Origin: Apostichopus japonicus
Taxonomy: Eukaryota > Echinodermata > Holothuroidea > Aspidochirotida > Stichopodidae
Length of the DNA: 64,000 bases
NCBI RefSeq assembly: GCF_037975245.1
Contig: NC_092567.1
Location: 2,961,214-3,025,213 of the forward strand
Direction of reading: 5' to 3'
The notes under the pieces are model-generated. The model saw only the letters and a list, made by a program, of their open reading frames with translations. It did not search any database and had not been told where the DNA came from. Below, piece after piece: positions 40,221-52,484 of this stretch; the first letter of the stretch is position 1; the number at the start of each line of letters is the position of its first letter. The translations under genes and the position numbers were made by a program.

Positions 40221-42433
40221 AATAACGGTAAATATCCGTGTAGCAGTATCTTGAAGGGAAAAAAAACTGATTCATGTGTGAGTGATCTTTTCCAACATTG
40301 TGTTCGTAAACAGCGTCACAACATACGTGTCCAGTTCTTTGGATACCATGGTATACAACAGAACGAAGCAGTAGACTAGTATAATTGCCCCCCACATACT
40401 AACTGGTATTGTGGTCGTGTTGTGTAAATGTGCGTGGAAAGTGATTAATCACAGCTCTACTGAATCATCGGTACTGATTTACTCCACAGAGCCAATCTGA
40501 AGCCACTAAAAAATATATTTGCAAGATCTTCTTTTATACCGTTTATTCCAATTCACGAATATAATACTTTCACAAATTACAAAATAGTCTTCAATTTTTT
40601 TTTTTTTATCAATAAACGTATCACTTCTTCCTTCATTAATATCAATCGCCACAATGTCCAGCATTCGCATTCTGGGAAACGGTGAGTCGGATGTTCACAA
40701 GCAATTTCGTTTATATATCTATGCACTCCACCCACAAATAATAGGCAATAAAAACCAGTTTCTGGTAAGATTTTAAAACCATTGAAAGAACAACAATGTT
40801 GAATCGCGCTGCTTCGCATCGGTCACTACCCGTTACACTACCAGTTCATCCCCATTTCTTAGTTGCAAGGTATCCAATAATTCTGCGAATATTTCACGGT
40901 TTGGTCAATTTACAACCTATGACGTAATAGGCAGCTTTATTTAATGGAAGACCAACTTCTCCTAATACCAGAGAAAACGAGGAAAATGAGCATAACCAGT
41001 GAAAACCAGGGAGCTTGTTACAAAGGCAAATATGCAAGGGCAGCTACAGTAAGCTACAGGGTCGGCTAAACGGACTGTTTTTACTACAACTGTATGTGCT
41101 ATGATGAACAATTGCTCCGAAATTAAATGAACATAAACAAGAACGGTGCAACATGATTGACAACATTCTACGGTTTCATATTTAATGTACATCGAAATGG
41201 TGACGTAAACAGTGGGATATGTTCAGTGCATTCCTTGAGGTGAAGACATTATTTGATTAGGATATTTGTTGATGTTATTGATTTTTACTACAGCTAAGTT
41301 TTGGTTCAGAAGAATAATACCAATGTTTCACGAGGATTTCTAGCGGTTTGTTGGAAATGTTAAGCAGCGTCGGTCATGTCAACTATGTTGTTTCAAAGTC
41401 ATACACGCTACTAGTGTTCTACTAAATTTTGAAATGATATGCTTAGTCGTTAATTATCATACCAATGCTCGTTATTTACTTACAGACTTTTACCGCAACA
41501 ATATATTTGAAAGATATTTATTTATGTTCACTTCCAGATTTTTATAACTCTGTTTCTACGTTTGATAAACGTGATACAAAAGTTTACGTGAGTTGTTCCT
41601 ATATTATTTAGCGCCCTCAATTCTCCACCCAATCCTAGATACTAACAATATTTAATGAATGAGGTTGGAAGATGGAAATACACTATCCTTAACACTTTGA
41701 AGATAATTATCAAGATAAAATAAACAATTAGCGGATGACAAATTATGAATATTTAAATCAGATTATCAGTTACCGACTATAACGTAGTTGGAAAAAGTAC
41801 ACTCTAAGCCACCACCCGTATCCTGACTTCTTGAAAATCGTCTAATGTATGTATTTTTGTATACGTTTATAACACGCGGGAAATAATACGAATATTCGTC
41901 TTATATTCATATTTTATCAAGTTATTGTATATGTTTAGGTTACCATGGTACCCGTACAAGATAACAACGAAGCGGGTTAGTAGAGCTACACATATATACT
42001 ACAGAGTTTCTTTCTGTTTTATAATCATTCCCATTTTACACAAATACAATAATCCTACCACCCCCCCCCCCCTCCTCCCAAGAAAAAAGAGTATTAGATC
42101 GGATCCCTTTGAAATGTCAGTAATCATAGCTCCTCTTCCCTTCATATATACAAATGACCATGACAAGCATTACCATTCAAATGAATATATCAGAGTTTAT
42201 TGGTTTCAAATAAAAACCAGACCCGTCCTTTCATTATATCTAAGCCTGCTTGGACCCACACACATATGTCAGTGATAAATAATAATTTAAGCAAGTGATC
42301 CTTCAAATCCCTAGAAGTTTTTTTTATTGAACACGGTTAAGTTATTAACAAGATTTAATTCCAAAGGAAGAATACCATAATGGATATTTCTAGCTTCTGT
42401 ATTTTGTGTTGTTTTTGTTACAATCTGCTGGTA
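40219..42433 (-). other. Intronic DNA with duplicated segments
   Basis: No gene seen. About 40,850-41,190 is paralogous to 48,024-48,606 (shared CAGCTACAGTAAGCTACAGG, GATGAACAATT and TACGGTTTCATAT), with about 270 bp extra in the second copy. About 42,207-42,310 is paralogous to the two sides of element A (30,500-30,560 and 34,388), giving an approximate empty site. Confidence 0.55.
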
Positions 42434-42782
42434 CACTGTTAAAACACTGGGTAAAAAAATTGTTGGGCAAGTACCCTTTCAACTGTGTTGGTCAAATAGT
42501 GCCCAATTTATATATAAAAATGATCGAATCGCAGATTAGTTTGTTTACCCATCGAGTTGGTAAACTCCGTGCTCATATTTGTCCACATGTTGGTCTTTTC
42601 TGTCATCGTAATCGTATGTTGGGCGAAATTTCGGTTCTTTATACCATACGCTGGGCAAGCATTCGGCTTTACCTTGGCGACGTTTACCAACGTTGGGCAA
42701 CTTTGCATGCAAAGTGTGCTTGAGCGCGCGTGCCCGACGAAGGGTTACATATTCCGTCGAGTTGGCAGCCTCAAAAGTCGAA

Positions 42783-42843
42783 ATGGAAGATCTACTCAAG
42801 AGCTGGGGGTTTTTTGTTCCCGACATAATTCAGACTATAAAAG
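42783..42843 (+). CDS. Element B exon 1: SAM-like domain, first half
   Basis: ATG opens MEDLLKSWGFF, VPDIIQTIK, then AAAG|GTAATC. 61 nt, leaving one base over. The LL-SWGF...II--IKE pattern is the first two helices of a SAM-type domain. Position and phase of the donor match element A exon 1. It is intact here. Confidence 0.6.
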
Positions 42844-43598
42844 GTAATCATTTCAGTGAAGGGATTGAAGTAATCGTAATAAACTGGGACGATTCTTTCA
42901 CACAATTTTCATCAACATTTTGTACTCCTATGCTAGGCCTAGTAGTAATACTAACGTTAGCGTATAGAGCCTGAACAGTAGTGTAGCCTATCACAGTGAC
43001 AAAAGGATACCTGTATACCGACGTACGTACTATAGGCCTAGCCTAGATTACTTAAGCGAGTCCTACTCCTGAGTCCTACTCCTGAGTCCTAGGCTAGTTA
43101 AGGTTAAGTGTGGAGTTCGAACTTCCAATAACCTTTTCTATTGTTATAATAAGCCTATGGTGATCCGTGGTTGAAATCTTGGGCTTATGTTTACAATGTG
43201 TATCGTTTTTATTATGCTACAGTGGCAAGCTACAGTAGCTTCAGCATTTTACGGTAATTTCTTTGTGTTTATTGTAGATAATATAGAAACTGTAGGTCAA
43301 AGGACAATTAATTAAGTCAGCAGAGGTCAAACAATGACCTTTAACCATATTACCTCAGGAACAACCAGGTTGATGATGTTAAGTATGTTCTGTATATTTC
43401 CCATATTGAATACAGGATCACTATCTTTCTTTGAATGGGAGGGGGGTCTCCCAGCTACTTACCTACTCTTTTTTTTTGCTAACCTGATGACTATTGAATT
43501 TGGTATTTACTTCCCGATAGACTATTAATATTACAACAACCATTGATTTTGAGGTTTTTATGCTTTGCTAAATTTGGCACTTTGGTTTTCACTTGCAG

Positions 43599-43721
43599 AG
43601 GAGAAGGACAACCTGTCATTGCTCATGTTACCACTTATTTTTGGGACCAGGAGCAAGGCCAAAACTGGAGGACGATCAGCGGCAACAGATCATGCTTCAT
43701 CATTTATTGAATTAAAAAAGG
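43599..43721 (+). CDS. Element B exon 2: SAM-like domain, second half, plus linker
   Basis: The acceptor TTTTCACTTGCAG precedes 123 nt ending at a GTATGT donor. With the leftover base of exon 1 it reads EEKDNLSLLMLPLIFGTRSK, then AKTGGRSAATDH, ASSFIELKKG. EEKDN-SLL-L and the following G-RSK fit the rest of a SAM-type fold. One base is left over for exon 3. A homologous but weaker exon in element A ends FNIKTDPKG. Confidence 0.6.
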
Positions 43722-43764
43722 GTATGTCTAAATGCATTATTCATATCAGCTGCTGACTTTGCTT

Positions 43765-43995
43765 GTAATCAGCTAGGGTTTGAATCTCGTAATCCAAGAA
43801 TCAGTGGTTCAAATCCAGGCTACATGGTGTCCTTAGGCAAGGTACTCTATCTTGATGGCCTCATTCCACTCAGGTGAAAATGTGAACTTGTGAGGAACCT
43901 GAGCAAAACACTGTGTGGATTACAAAGACTGCAGCAACTTACTCTCCAGGATTGTTGGAGAATTGTGACTGGCTCCACTGATCTGTAAAACCCTT
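43765..43995 (+). mobile_element. SINE-like repeat (tRNA-type B box)
   Basis: Contains GGTTCAAATCCAGG, a pol III B-box-like sequence. TGGTGTCCTTAGGCAAGGTA and an imperfect body follow, ending near a GTTGTTGTT simple repeat. The GGTGTCCTTGGGCAAG-type motif is common next to B boxes in deuterostome SINEs. The A box is not clear. It lies in intron 2 of the element B gene. Confidence 0.4.
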
Positions 43996-44588
43996 TAGGC
44001 TGTATTTTCATCATTATTGTTGTTGTTCTTTTTTTTTTGGTTCTTGTTCTTCTTGTCGTTGTCGTTGGTGGTAGTAGTAGTATCAGTATCAGTAGTATCA
44101 GTAGTATTAGGTGTAGTATTGTTCTTGTTGGACATTGGATTGTGCAAAATCCCTGAGTTCAAAACTAGCATGTACCCATTGTGATCTACATTTATATTTC
44201 GAATGGGAAGGAGGTGCCAACTAATGCCCTACGACAATCTTCTTGTTCACTTGGATGATCTTAAGTCAGTCAAGTCTCTCCAAACTAATTCTACATATGA
44301 ATCAGTGGTGTGCTGGTATCATCCTACTGGTTAGACATATCAAAAGGGAGCGTTTCCATTTTTAATTTATACTACAAGTTCAATAACATATTTTTGATAT
44401 GCATAAAGTAAATGGTTTTGGCTGTAATATAGAACACACCAGAAATAAATAAATTTGAATATGGAATACTAAAAGCTACTTTTCATTGCTTCTATTGGTT
44501 TCACAGGAGCACACCCATTTGCCTTCATACTTACAGGGAATAAGCAGTGAATGAAGATCTCAGCTTTTAATCCTTGGGTTTTACTCAG

Positions 44589-44836
44589 ACTTCAAGCTGA
44601 CACCATCACAAGTGTTTGTTATCTTGGAGAGGCACGCAGTGAGCGTGCAGACACTCTCTGAAGGAGTCGACATCTGCTATAAAGCACACTACATATTCAA
44701 CTTGCAGTACCAGCACCACTGCCGAAATGTTTGGGATTTCATTGAAAGTTGCATATATAAACAATCAGGAATGAAGAATCTTTCCTCCTCCATCCGGTCT
44801 TTCAGAGCTTTCATGAAGAATGCTGCCAGTCCTTAA
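44589..44836 (+). CDS. Element B exon 3: conserved C-terminal domain
   Basis: The acceptor GGGTTTTACTCAG at 44,588 gives the phase needed after exon 2 and reads DFKLTPSQVFVILERHAVSV, QTLSEGVDICYKAHYIFN, LQYQHHCRNVWDFIES and RSFRAFMKNAASP, then TAA. The three exons total 432 nt, or 143 residues. An alternative acceptor at 44,563 is in frame but breaks the phase. The domain matches the last exon of element A. A candidate extra exon near 44,507 (HPFAFILTGNKQ, then stop) resembles PFVLAFGD of element A, so this copy may lack part of the domain. Confidence 0.6.
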
Positions 44837-47586
44837 ACAGTTTATCACCTGGCTCGGAGCCTTTTTTCCTCGAGGTATCATAATGGGATACATATCCAAA
44901 GCCCTAATACCGCTGTTTCAAACTTCGATACAAATTACAAGGTGCCTAGAAATTCATTTTTGAAGCATGCAATTATCATGGAATTGGGTAAAAAAAGTGG
45001 AAGATACGAGTATATGTAGGTTACATTTATGTAATGAACGTGCTGAAATGGGCAGTTGCAGTGATTTTACGGCTAATTAAGGAACTATTTAGCTACTGTA
45101 GCACTTAAGTTAAGATATTTCGCAGAACTAGTCCATAGGAATTTTATGAACAACTGAACATCAAGATTTGAACTTACTCTGTAATTGTATTCACTTAAAT
45201 CAAAATGACAACATTATTAAGGGCACCCATGAAAGGCAGAGCTTCATGCACAATGTGACTGCAAATGTTTTTTTGAAACTTACTCTTGATTTGCACCACC
45301 AATTAAAATTCTTCCAGCAACTACTGTGTGATGAGCTAGTGTACAATGAACTGACATACTTGTGCTCTTTCTATCCACTATTTTTACATTTTTACATATG
45401 TAGAATAGACCCTTCCCCCTCCCCCATCTCAATGTAATGAACTTGCAAACATTTCCTTAGCCTGTGTTACCTTGTATATTTGGAAACGGAAAGGAAACTG
45501 AACAGTGTGCCTTACGTGACTAATTTGCATAAGAATATCAGTATAAAATGCATATCAATTAAATTTTACCTTGAAGTTATTCCTCAATGTGTCCTTTTCA
45601 GATATAATAGGCACCTTAGCAGATTTCTCTCAATGCTTCACAGGATTTATTGATTTCCTCCAAAAAGTTTAAATTCTTCATTTCTCTGCGTGACTTACGA
45701 GACAAATGTTGAGGGCGATATAATTCGCAATGGGAAAGCACTACTGTTTCGCAGTGGTGACAGAATTTATTTTGGGTTTTCAAAGTTCAGTAACTATAGG
45801 CTTCTAGCTTAACTACAGACTTGTACTGAACATGATATTGAAAACAAGTGTTAAATTTCGCTCTGATTTGTGTCTTGCGTCACATGGAATGGCCCTAAAG
45901 AATGTTATCAGTTTTTAAGTCATATGAACATTGTATAGCTTGCTTCACAGCACAGAAACACATAAATTAGCATAGCAATATATCAAAATTTGCGGATCTT
46001 TGTTTTAATTATCATGAAGAACATTTTCAATTTTTTTTTTTTTTTTGCCAGCCCTCATATCTCCTTAAATACCATGATTCATTTGAACAAAAGTTTAAAA
46101 GTGTTCCATTCATGTTCATCTAAAAAAGAGACTTTTCCTATTCAACAATTTAAAGATGGCTAGTTATGTAGTAATCATTTTGAGGCTCTGTTTTACCAAT
46201 ATCATTAGATTGTGGAAGACAATTGTTCAAGTGCAAAAGAAATTGCTCTAAATTTTGTAAATTCAACCTTGTACATGGTTCCACATAATTATTAATTAAT
46301 TAATGATGAGTTTAAAAGACTCCAAAGGTAATAAGGGATAAGTTATGGTCAGAAAACATAAGTCCTAATATAGATCTAGAGAGGGAGTGAGTCTGACCAC
46401 AGCAAATTTCCATTTCCTAAACAAGAAAAGACAGCAAGGGCAGTACTGGGCTGAAGGCAGTAAGCATTTAGGTACAAGAACATTGCTGACAACTTGTTTT
46501 GCTTCCTGTTTAACTATAGTATGGAGCTTTACACCCCTTGATTGCAGCCCATTTTGATCCACCCTTGCATTGGTTAAATATTAATTTTAACCAGTACACT
46601 TTCATACATGGGTACTCCAGAAATGGAGGGTGAATATGTGCTTTTGATCCACATTACTGAAACTTTTGGGGTTAAACTTAAGTTAAAAGGTTAAAATATT
46701 AATGCAAAGTTGGTGTATGATGTACAAGGGGAATTTTAGTTCTCATGGCAAGGAATCACAAAGCCATTGGCATTTTTTTCCATAAAATTTATTCTGTGGG
46801 ATTCTTAAGAAAATTGAGGCCACAAATGTTAATGTCACTTTAGGGAAGGTTGTTTTCAGATCAAAATGAGTTTCCAAGGAAAGTGCGTGAACCCTACATA
46901 AATGAAACATATGGCTTCATTAATTAATTTCCGTTCATAACCTTGTTTCAAGAATACCTGAATTTAAGACTTCTTATATCAAATTATACTGTTCAGTCAA
47001 CAATAAGTTTCTTCAACCATTATAGCTATATATGTCTTCTTCAAGGTCAGTGAATAAAGGTGTTCTAAGTATTACAAAATACAGTATCTTTCTTTATTTC
47101 AAAGGATGTGATGTCTTAGATTTTTTAGAATTTCAACAGTTCTTTTCCAATATTGCCCAACAAGATCTAAGAAACCCCCAACATTTGGAAGTGGTTCAGG
47201 ATTTACCCAACATTTGGTTGTTGCAAATGCCCAACAAAATCTATGAATTGTCCAACAATTGGGACAAATTTAGTATACACCCAACAGGTGGCTAAATGAA
47301 CTGCCCAACAGATGGATACATTACTGGTGCCTTAACCCATACGTTGGTTAAATGATTTGCCCAACAAAATGAATGACCCACCCAACAGTTGGGGAAATAG
47401 CAAACCTGAACAGTTGGGTAATTCCCCTCCCAACTGTTGAGAATTTGTTATACCTATTTGGGTTGGTCAATTTTTGCCCAGCTTTTGAGGTTGCTGAATA
47501 CATGCCCAACGTTGGTTAAAAAGTTGGGTAAATTTTGCCCATTATTTTTAACAGTGTAACAAACTTGACCGTTAAATAAGGGGTTA

Positions 47587-47738
47587 GTGAGTAACGCACG
47601 CTAGACCGTGGATTAACCCCGTTCATTCATACACTACAATTTGTGTGGGGGAAAAAACATAAAACAAAACATTTTTGGTTACATATAACCAAAGATTTAT
47701 TAAAGTGATGCCCCGTAATTTTACCGTGCGTTACTCAC
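47587..47738. mobile_element. Foldback MITE-like repeat, copy 1
   Basis: Perfect 14-bp inverted ends GTGAGTAACGCACG and CGTGCGTTACTCAC bracket about 124 bp. The interior (TTCATTCATACACTACA...ACATTTTTGGTTACATATAAC) recurs at 56,613-56,735. Confidence 0.7.
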
Positions 47739-49081
47739 AGGATTAACCACGGTCAGCTGACCTGAATGGACCAATAGGATTTAGGAATCTTTACTAAGTA
47801 TGAATGAATGAAACATAATGACCTTGAAAAAACATAATGTTACTTTATTTCACCAAATTCACACCAGGAAAGATGAGAGTAGGCAGAGAAATTAAAGGTT
47901 TGAAAATAAACAAATAAAACATGACAATAAATTTGTGGGACAAAATATCGTCTGAATCTGAATAAACGATGAATACCTCTCTAATAAGTAGCTGTCATGT
48001 GGTTGCAACAACATACCTAGATCTCTTAATTAGTTGCAGGGCTATCCAGTTTTGAGTGAATATTATATGTATTGGTAAACGTTACAGCCTCTACCGTAGC
48101 ATGCAGCTTTATTTAATGTTATTAAAACGCTTACGCATTGACTAAATTCTCAACATTATTTGAGTTAAACACTAAGACAGTAAAGAAATCAACTTAAAAT
48201 AAGTTTTTAGAGTCAATTTCCACATAGATATGTTCCAATTACTAACTTCCAATTTTTACCCATCACCATCCTGTGCATTTGACCAATTCGTAAAAGTACC
48301 ACAGAAATTGTTAAATTTAATTTGATTAGTAATTACCTGGATCAAGACAAACATTTTATAGTTAATATATCTGTTAGTGTTAAAATGATGTATGGAAGAC
48401 CCACGTCTCAGACCAACAGAAACAACTAAAGACCTCAACATGACCAGTTTAAACCAGGGAGCTGCTACAGTAAGATACAGGGTCAGTTTAGTTAAACGGA
48501 CTGTTACCACTGTTGTTATGTGTTATGATGAACAATTACACAGAAATTACAAGAACATACCTGTTCAATATGATTTATAACATTATACGGTTTCATATCA
48601 GAATAAACGTGTAAGTTAATTGGATGCAAATTCAATACCTCGAATATTAATAAAACGGCATGTGTCAAAAACGATTGTACAATACATATATAGCAAACCT
48701 GGCCAAAAGTCAATCTTTTAGCTATAGCTATATGCTTGAAATATCAAACTGACATGGACATTGTACGGGTGTTTCAATATAGAACTAATGAGATTCATTT
48801 TGACAATGTTCGCACGCAAGATTCCATCCGCCCTATCCACAACCAATAACCCCCCCCCCCCCCCCTTGGAAGTAGATACCAGAAGATGTCTTAAAATTCT
48901 TTCTTCACGTCAGAACTTCCTATATTACCAGCAACACGTAAAATTCACAGATAATGTATCACTATATTGATTTATTTACACATATTGGGGACTGAAAATA
49001 GTGCTAGGGCAGCATAACGCAAACAAGCTGACCAGACTTGCATTGAGCAATAGCTGAATGAAAGGTGATCAAACTCTTTAC
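47739..49081 (-). other. Intronic DNA, no further gene
   Basis: Includes the second copy of the 40.9-kb duplicated segment (48,024-48,606) and a C-run at 48,850-48,866. A weak minus-strand exon-like segment near 48,350 (CAG|GTAATT) has no convincing acceptor. Confidence 0.5.
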
Positions 49082-49143
49082 CTGCCATTGACCGGTTTGT
49101 AGATTCAGACGACGATACTCGTCATAGTCGGTATGATTCCAAA
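49082..49143 (-). CDS. Exon 1 (of those seen) of minus-strand host gene
   Basis: On the minus strand the acceptor GTTTTTCATCAG (ending 49,144) and donor CAG|GTAAAG (49,081) enclose 62 nt. After two bases completing an upstream codon it encodes WNHTDYDEYRRLNLQTGQWQ and ends in phase 0, matching the 36-nt exon at 28,959-28,994. The need for an upstream base shows that earlier exons exist, beyond 49,143 or outside the window. Intron sequence next to this exon (ATTATATTCACGAGATTT, 49,226) resembles that next to the 36-nt exon (29,013). The family was not recognised. Confidence 0.65.
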
Positions 49144-50100
49144 CTGATGAAAAACATAAAAGAGAGATATGTTAATGATAAGTGCATACTTAATCTTTGT
49201 TGGTCTGGAATGAAATCATAAACATTATATTCACGAGATTTGTGTTGGCCCTCGATGATAACTTCATATTAGCTGAGTCATCAATCTGGTTGATTCCTTA
49301 AGTTTGACCTTAATGGATTGATATCATTATCATATCAGTAATATAGCTGATCAGTTTACAATCCTTACATCTCAGTAAGATTACCGATCAGTTTACTATC
49401 ATTATCATCTTGGTTTTATATCTAATCAGTTAACGACTATTATCATCTTAGTTATGAAACCAATCAAGTTAGAATTATTATCATCTCATTAACATATCTG
49501 ATCGATAATACAATTATCCTAAATGAAAGCATATGCTCCCTTTTCAAACAGAATCTAATCTCGGACTAAATTAAACAACCAAATTATGATAGTCGAGTAT
49601 TCGATGCTCAGATCAAGAATAATAATCCATGAGGCGATGAACGGATCAGAGAATACCCAACATCAGTGACGTCATCACAAATCACGAGAGCTATAATTAA
49701 ACACTGTTTAAAAACAATTGTTAAAAGGTGAAAAGGGGATTAGTTTAATAGCAAATTTTAAGTTAAATTATGTATGTAAAAAAATAAACAAAACATTTTC
49801 ATAACCACAGTGCTAATAGGTATGATGTCATATTTCCGTATTTTGGAAATTTGTAAAAAAAAAAAAAAAATCCTGAAGTTACTTGGTACATACAATAGGA
49901 TACCTAAGAGCCTTCTATTACAATAAAAGCAAAACTAAACAGAGGAAAATCACAACAATAATTGTTACTATCACATACTTATTGCCGAATTCGTTTAAAC
50001 GGGATATTTTCTCTTTCTCAAATAATCGGAATCGGAATCGGCCCGATTATGAAAAAAATAATCGGTAATCGGTATTTTCTGTTAAAGCATAATCGTTTGA
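49144..50100 (-). other. Non-coding, upstream intron of the minus-strand gene
   Basis: AT-rich with repeated CAGTTTA-ATTATCATCT words at 49,330-49,500 (four diverged copies of a ~50-bp unit) and one CRE palindrome at 49,667. Confidence 0.5.
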
Positions 50101-50108
50101 AAACTAAT

Positions 50109-50546
<438 letters not shown>

Positions 50547-50565
50547 CGATATTTCCCTTTACAAT

Positions 50566-50787
50566 ATGTCGCAGAAGTACACTGAGCGAAGTATGTGGTC
50601 GGACGATAAAGTATTCGCATTGCTTGGCATTTGGTGCGACGCAAATACTATGTCGAAACTTGATGGGACAAGCCGCAACGCTCCTGTCTACCGAGATATC
50701 TGTATGCGAATGGAAGAGAAAGGCTACGGCAGAACGGTCAGCCAAATAAAGTACAAACTGACATACTTAAACAAAAAGAATATATAA
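50566..50787 (+). CDS. Small Myb/SANT-like protein, probably transposon-derived and frameshifted
   Basis: 73 codons: MSQKYTERSMWSDDKVFALL, GIWCDANTMSKLDG, TSRNAPVYRDICMRMEEKGY, GRTVSQIKYKLTYLNKK. The W-DD-V-ALL-IW, RN-PVY--I--RMEEKGY-RT---I--K pattern is a Myb/SANT-like trihelix domain of the Myb_DNA-bind_4/5 type seen in Harbinger accessory proteins. After the stop, a +1/-1 shifted frame reads YIKLLDHNTRSGRQR, the usual continuation (K-DHN--SG), so the ORF is probably cut by a frameshift near 50,780. It is related to the pseudogene at 36,515. The frame is open upstream through the trinucleotide repeat, but the ATG at 50,566 is the sensible start. Confidence 0.65.
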   Translation: MSQKYTERSMWSDDKVFALLGIWCDANTMSKLDGTSRNAPVYRDICMRMEEKGYGRTVSQIKYKLTYLNKKNI

Positions 50788-51449
50788 AACTGCTGGACCA
50801 CAACACTCGTTCGGGGAGACAGAGAAGAGCAATCTAGTTCCAATAAGAAATGAGCCTGATATTGGGAAATATTGCTGAAATAAAATTCACTGATCAACTT
50901 TACAGCAAAATGATAAACAACGAAGAATCTTCTGTTCAACCTAACGTCATGTTACACACAAATCACGAAAACACCGATGCACTACATTACTGTATATGAC
51001 GGCTCAACGATTTTGTAAAACATATAATTTATATTGAATTTCACCGAAAATTAACAAAGAAATTAATCTGTATTCAAACGCGGTATTTGTTGTGATTACT
51101 GCAGGAACTGTATGGAGCGTGGGTTATGTCGCAATCTGCATTTCGAAGATGACGTCACGTTCTCAACTGTTCAAGTATATTTGAAATATCCATCCTAAAC
51201 GATTAAAAAATCGTTTCTCTGTCAAACGCATAATTGGAAAATTATTGATTGTTTTTTAAGGTAACGTCTATGGGCTACCAGACAATTCTTTTAAAGATAG
51301 CATAATGTTGTTTAACTGTGGGGGGAGGGGGGCGGAACTATCAGGGTTTTGGCAGGCCGGCGAGTTTTCGTTTCACGAAATTCAGACTATGGTCCGAAAT
51401 AAACAACAAAAAATAACGGTGAACGAAAGAAAAGATATACACTTGTAAG
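50788..51449. other. Non-coding, no gene beyond the frameshifted tail
   Basis: One CRE palindrome at 51,150 and a G-rich patch at 51,320-51,345. Confidence 0.5.
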
Positions 51450-52030
51450 CAGGGGCGTAGCGAAGGGGTTTTTGTTGGGGGGGGTGTGGAGAATTTGAAT
51501 TTGATCTGGAAGTGGTGACTGAAATGGGGAGGGGTCTAAGGGGAGGGGTGTCCCCCTTTTTTAGTTTTGAAACGTCCTTAGATGCAATCTGGTGCATATT
51601 TTAAGTCAAATTTGATTTGCCGACAGATCTGGAAGTGGTGACTGAAATGGGGGAGGGGTGTAAGGGGAGGGTGTCTCCCCCTCCCTTTGGAAAATGTTTA
51701 GTTTTGAAACGTCCTTAGATGCAATCTGGTGCATATATTAAGTCAAATTTGATTTGCCGACGGATCTGGAAATGGTGACTGAAATGGGGGAGGGGTGTAA
51801 GGGGAGGGTGTCTCCCACTCCCCTTTGGAAAATGTTTAGTTTTGAAACGTCCTTAGATGCAATCTGGTGCATATTTTAAGTCAAATTTGATTTGCCGACG
51901 GATCTGGAAATGGTGACTGAAATGGGGGAGGGGTGTAAGGGGAGGGGGTGTCCCCCTCCCCTTTTGAAAATGTTTAGTTTTGAAACGCCCTTAGATGCAA
52001 TCTGGTGCATATTTTAAGTCAAATTTGGCA
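51450..52030 (+). mobile_element. hAT-like end followed by four tandem 123-138-bp units
   Basis: Starts CAGGGGCGTAGCGAAGG, a hAT-like end. Four units then begin GATCTGGAA(G/A)TGGTGACT at 51,503, 51,626, 51,763 and 51,901. Each contains a GGGGAGGGTGTCTCCCCCTC palindrome and GTCCTTAGATGCAATCTGGT. The last motif is related to CCTTAGATGCAATTTGGTGC in the elements at 61,725 and 62,730, so they share ancestry. No right end was found. Confidence 0.65.
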
Positions 52031-52414
52031 CGGAAGAAGCTCCCGTTCTTCTTTTCTCTATTCAGCTTTCCTTCTTTCTTCCCCTTCCTCTCTCTTCACC
52101 TTTTCTCCTTTTGCCAACAGACCCAAAATTTGCCGACAGCGACCAAATTATTGGGGGGGGGGGGTGACACAGTTTTTTTTCCAGAGTTGTTGTAACGATT
52201 GTATGTACACAAAGTCGGCATATCTGCTAGAATAATATTATTATATTTTCCATTTTATTTCTTTTCATTTTGGAAACTATGAAAGATTTATTTTACTTGA
52301 AGGTTTTTTTTACTTTAACCCCGCGAAAAGTCGTACCACTCAAAATACTGCTCTTCAGATACGAACAATGATTTCCCTGCCCAGTGCATTGACTTTTACA
52401 AACGGGTGGTAAAC
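52031..52414. other. Non-coding spacer
   Basis: Pyrimidine-rich tract at 52,040-52,110 and a G-run at 52,154-52,165. No gene. Confidence 0.5.
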
Positions 52415-52484
52415 GTTTATGGTAGGCCATACGGGAAATAATTGCTGATTTAATGTCCGTACGAATTACAATTATTACCGGTAT

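Larger units (their letters stand above)
42434..47556. mobile_element. CACTG-ended DNA element B (5,123 bp) carrying a SAM-like gene
   Basis: The ends are CACTGTTAAAA and its complement, flanked by TA on both sides as in element A. Subterminal arrays of GTTGGGCA/GCCCAAC words fill about 42,450-42,710 and 47,150-47,550, in place of the TGGGTCA words of element A. Inside is a phase-consistent three-exon gene for a small SAM-like protein and a SINE-like insertion. No transposase is recognised. Confidence 0.85.
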
